A DNA stretch of 7,721 nucleotides. Origin: Chloroflexota bacterium. Its GTDB lineage: Bacteria > Chloroflexota > UBA6077 > CF-72. Below, in pieces: positions 5,802-7,721 of the stretch. Position 1 is the first letter of the stretch, and each line of letters starts with the position of its first letter. Under the pieces are notes generated by a model that saw only the letters and a program-made list of their open reading frames with translations, did not search any database and was not told the origin of the DNA. Location of the stretch: positions 1-7,721 of the forward strand of contig JAFAPL010000846.1 in the NCBI GenBank assembly GCA_019247135.1. Direction: 5' to 3'. The translations under genes and the position numbers were made by a program.

Positions 5802-6722
5802 ATGCTGTTCGGCCAGGTCCAGGCATTCATCGAAGTCGCTCGCACCGGCAACGTCAGCCGCGCTGCTGAAGCGCTGTACGTCACCCAACCCGCGCTCACG
5901 GCCCGTATTCAGGCACTCGAAAAGGAGCTCGGGGAAACGCTCTTTGTCCGCACAGGGAGGGGCGTCCGCCTCACCGACGCAGGCCGCGTCTTCCTGCCAT
6001 GCGCCGAACGCGCCGTTCAGGCCATGGACGATGGCCGCCAGGCACTCACCGACCTGCGTTCGGCTTCAGCAGGCCGTCTCGCGCTTGGAGCCGCGCCCGC
6101 GGTCAGCACGTACGTCCTGCCACCCGTCCTGAAGCGGTTCGCCAACCTGCATCCACGCGTCGACGTCGCCGTTCGCACAGGTCATTCCGAAGAAATCCTG
6201 GCCATGGTGCTCAACGACGACGTCCAGGTCGGACTCGTCCGCACGTTGCGGCATCCGGACATCGATTCCGTGCCGCTGTATGACGACGAGCTGGTGCTCG
6301 TCTGCAATCCACAGCACCGATTCGCGCGGCGTGGCACGGTCGAGCTGGCCGAGGTCGGCCGCGAGCGGCTCGTCATGTTCGACCGTACGTCGAGCTACTT
6401 CGAGCTGACGCAGTCGCTTTTTTTGCGGGGCGGAGTGGTCGCGCATACGGTGATGGAGCTCGACAACATCGAGGCCGCCAAAAAGATGGTCGAAGAAGGC
6501 CTCGGGGTCGCGCTGTTGCCGCGCGTGTCCGTCATGCGCGAGATCACCGGTGGTCAGTTAGCTGAGATCGAGGTGGCCGACGCGCCGCCGATCAAACGCA
6601 GTATCGACGCGATCCGGCGGAAAGACGCCGGCTCGCCGGGCGGGGTCGTGCACGCGTTCTTGCAGGAGCTCGAGGCGACGCTGCGGCAGCGCGAGCGCCG
6701 CGCGGTCCAGCTCGTCGTCTAG
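5802..6722 (+). CDS. LysR-type transcriptional regulator
   Basis: The 306-residue length is typical of the family. The N-terminal winged helix-turn-helix is clear (residues 4-60): FIEVARTGNVSRAAEALYVTQ, then PALTARIQALEKELG and LFVRTGRGVRLTDAG. A linker helix (about 62-88) leads to the two-lobed effector domain from GRLALGAAPAVSTYVLP (91 on), with VGLVRTLRHPDIDSVPLYDDELVLV in the first lobe and the hallmark segment IEAAKKMVEEGLGVALLPR (223-241). It acts as a DNA-binding tetramer responding to a small ligand that cannot be named from sequence. The start is ATG 5802; the ribosome binding site is poor (AGGA at 5782-5785, about 16 nt away). It is co-directional with ftsK and convergent with clpS, so unlike many LysR genes it has no divergent target beside it. 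Confidence 0.93.
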   Translation: MLFGQVQAFIEVARTGNVSRAAEALYVTQPALTARIQALEKELGETLFVRTGRGVRLTDAGRVFLPCAERAVQAMDDGRQALTDLRSASAGRLALGAAPAVSTYVLPPVLKRFANLHPRVDVAVRTGHSEEILAMVLNDDVQVGLVRTLRHPDIDSVPLYDDELVLVCNPQHRFARRGTVELAEVGRERLVMFDRTSSYFELTQSLFLRGGVVAHTVMELDNIEAAKKMVEEGLGVALLPRVSVMREITGGQLAEIEVADAPPIKRSIDAIRRKDAGSPGGVVHAFLQELEATLRQRERRAVQLVV

Positions 6723-6740
6723 CAGAGTTCTTCACGCGGC

Positions 6741-6799
6741 CTGCCGGTTCAGCCAGAGCCCTCAACTGCAAGTTGAACAACTGGAGCCACCAGCGGCAG
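6741..6799. other. Nested inverted repeats in the convergent LysR/clpS gap
   Basis: The 119-bp gap 6723-6841 has no gene. In it, CTGCCG (6741-6746) pairs with CGGCAG (6794-6799), CCAG (6753-6756) with CTGG (6781-6784), and TCAACT (6762-6767) with AGTTGA (6771-6776) around a GCA loop, giving one nested, interrupted stem. Symmetry would suit a bidirectional terminator between convergent genes, but no T-tract follows on either strand. The pairing is my reading, without an energy calculation. Confidence 0.3.
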
Positions 6800-6841
6800 C
6801 CCGCGCGGTCGTGCTTCGAACAACGTGCGATCAATGTGGCG

Positions 6842-7138
6842 CTATGCGCGCTCGATCGTCGCGGTGAGTCCAAAGCCTTCGAGTCGGTCTCGATAGAGCT
6901 CGGCCAGTTCGAGCGGGCAGGTGGTCACCACCGCTTTGCCCTTGTTGTGCGCTTCGAACATGATCCGCGTCGCACGCGCCGCGCCGATGCCTGGCACCGT
7001 CTTCATCAGGCACTGCACGACGTACACCATGTCGTTATGGTCGTCGTTGTGCAGGACCACCGAGTACGGCGGCAGGATGTCCTGCTTCTCGCGCTGTTCC
7101 TCGCGGACGTCAGGTCTCGTCTCGACTGCAGAGCGCAT
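6842..7138 (-). CDS. clpS: ATP-dependent Clp protease adaptor ClpS
   Basis: ClpS binds proteins with bulky hydrophobic N-terminal residues and delivers them to ClpA/ClpC-ClpP. From ATG 7138 the protein has 98 residues, normal for ClpS; a GTG at 7144 would add two. After a polar, flexible N-terminus (about 20 residues), the core begins PPYSVVLHNDDHNDMVYVVQCL. The NDD triplet, the following Met and the His of IMFEAHNKGKAVV are the residues that form the N-degron pocket in characterised ClpS proteins. The C-terminal LELAELYRDRLEGFGLTATIE is also typical. The position usually held by Thr/Pro after NDD reads HND here. The partner ATPase is not in the window. The gene diverges from aroD and converges on the LysR gene. 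Confidence 0.95.
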   Translation of the reverse strand: MRSAVETRPDVREEQREKQDILPPYSVVLHNDDHNDMVYVVQCLMKTVPGIGAARATRIMFEAHNKGKAVVTTCPLELAELYRDRLEGFGLTATIERA

Positions 7139-7209
7139 GATCACTCGAGGGCCATGCCCGGATGGAATGCTACCGTTGAGACGGCATGGCTCCGCAATCG
7201 GGACGGCGC
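7139..7209. promoter_or_regulatory. Divergent clpS/aroD promoter region with abutting -10-like boxes
   Basis: On the plus strand TACCGT (7171-7176) lies 9 nt before the upstream aroD ATG at 7186. On the minus strand TAGCAT (7172-7167) lies 28 nt before the clpS ATG. The two boxes share bases 7171-7172, so RNA polymerase could probably not occupy both at once. No strong -35 is seen; TTGCGG on the minus strand (7197-7192) is a candidate at a long 19-nt spacing. Weak evidence. Confidence 0.3.
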
Positions 7210-7721
7210 ATGATCGCGGTCGCGTTCGGCCCGCGAACGATGCGCGATGCGCTGGCGAACTTGCCGCGCATCGCGGCCGAAGCCGACTGTGTCGAGCTCC
7301 GCCTCGATTTTTTCGAGGAGCCTTTTGACCTCGACGCTCTGCTGAAAGCGCGTGGGAATCTGCCGGCGGTCGTCACGCTGCGCCCGCCTGAAGAGGGCGG
7401 AAAATCCACGCTCGCCGCACCCGAGCGCCTCGATGTGCTGCGACAGGCGGGCGAGCTCGGCGCCGAGTTCGTCGACCTCGAATGGAACGCAGCATCGAGA
7501 CACGCAATCGATACGTTGCACGCGGCCGGCGCGCAGGTCATCGTCTCGCGCCACGATTTCTCGGGCATGCCGCGCCTGGCGGATGAGTGGTGGCCGCAAC
7601 TCGCTGACTGTGGCGGAGACATCGTCAAAGTGGTCGGGACGGCCAACAACGAGCAGGAGTGCCTCGCCGTGTTCGAGACGTTTCGGAGAGCTGATCGGCC
7701 GACCGTAGCGATCGCGATGGG
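7210..7721 (+). CDS. aroD: 3-Dehydroquinate dehydratase, type I (3' end outside window)
   Basis: The frame stays open from ATG 7210 to the window edge, 170 complete codons of an enzyme usually about 220-250 residues. Type I enzymes dehydrate 3-dehydroquinate to 3-dehydroshikimate through a Schiff base in a TIM barrel, step three of the shikimate pathway. The landmarks are present: VELRLDFFEE (Glu29, Arg31 in the substrate site), TLRPPEEGG (Arg58), IVSRHDFSGMP with catalytic His115, and DIVKVVGTA with the Schiff-base Lys140. The end at IAMG fits the conserved Met-Gly strand, with the last barrel strands missing. An in-frame ATG at 7186 would add eight residues (MAPQSGRR); I prefer 7210 because the family begins with a short strand like MIAVAF. 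It is transcribed divergently from clpS. Confidence 0.93.
   Translation, partial: MIAVAFGPRTMRDALANLPRIAAEADCVELRLDFFEEPFDLDALLKARGNLPAVVTLRPPEEGGKSTLAAPERLDVLRQAGELGAEFVDLEWNAASRHAIDTLHAAGAQVIVSRHDFSGMPRLADEWWPQLADCGGDIVKVVGTANNEQECLAVFETFRRADRPTVAIAM

Noticed and set aside
5562..5888. Minus-strand 108-codon frame across the ftsK-LysR gap
   Set aside because: It is made of the two repeats and the antisense of the LysR start; low-complexity Pro/Gly/Ser text, not a protein.
6773..7213. Plus-strand 146-codon frame opposite clpS
   Set aside because: ClpS on the minus strand has all pocket residues; the plus frame is its shadow.

Overview
The window is GC-rich chromosomal DNA from a bacterium that makes menaquinone (menE), translocates DNA with an FtsK/SpoIIIE ATPase, has the ClpS N-end-rule adaptor and uses a type I 3-dehydroquinate dehydratase. 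Gene content, the FtsK core motifs and several starts without a clear Shine-Dalgarno sequence would suit Chloroflexota or a neighbouring high-GC lineage. That placement is an inference from general resemblance, not a determination.

Layout. At 1-638 (+) lies the C-terminal part of MenE, cut by the window edge. It converges on and overlaps a DinB/DUF664-type protein at 534-1055 (-). A 77-bp divergent spacer (1056-1132) leads into a tight plus-strand set: a fumarylacetoacetate-hydrolase-family enzyme (1133-2083), a dienelactone-hydrolase-family enzyme (2083-2769) and a nitroreductase-family flavoprotein (2774-3361). FtsK (3397-5523) starts 35 nt later on the same strand and could be read through from that set. 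The 278-bp gap 5524-5801 holds two copies of a hairpin/G-rich repeat, an extended -10 promoter and a 20-bp inverted repeat ahead of a LysR-type regulator (5802-6722). After a 119-bp convergent gap comes clpS (6842-7138, -), then divergently aroD (from 7210, +), which runs off the right edge.

How the genes fit together. The FAH, DLH and nitroreductase genes look like one transcription unit, with a 1-nt overlap and then a 4-nt gap. They resemble a small ring-cleavage or lactone-processing cassette, but no ring-cleaving oxygenase or transporter is visible, so the substrate is unknown. The rest is housekeeping: menaquinone, chromosome segregation, proteolysis and shikimate pathway. The LysR gene is not divergent from any gene in the window, so its target is not evident.

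Most notable points. (1) menE and the DinB-type gene overlap by 105 bp in exact antisense codon register, each stop codon setting a codon in the other gene. (2) The FtsK gamma domain is divergent in its recognition helix and lacks the usual C-terminal wing. (3) Paired repeats can form either an 11-bp hairpin or a G-quadruplex just upstream of the LysR promoter. I see no CRISPR array, insertion sequence, tRNA, rRNA, phage module or obviously new multi-gene system.
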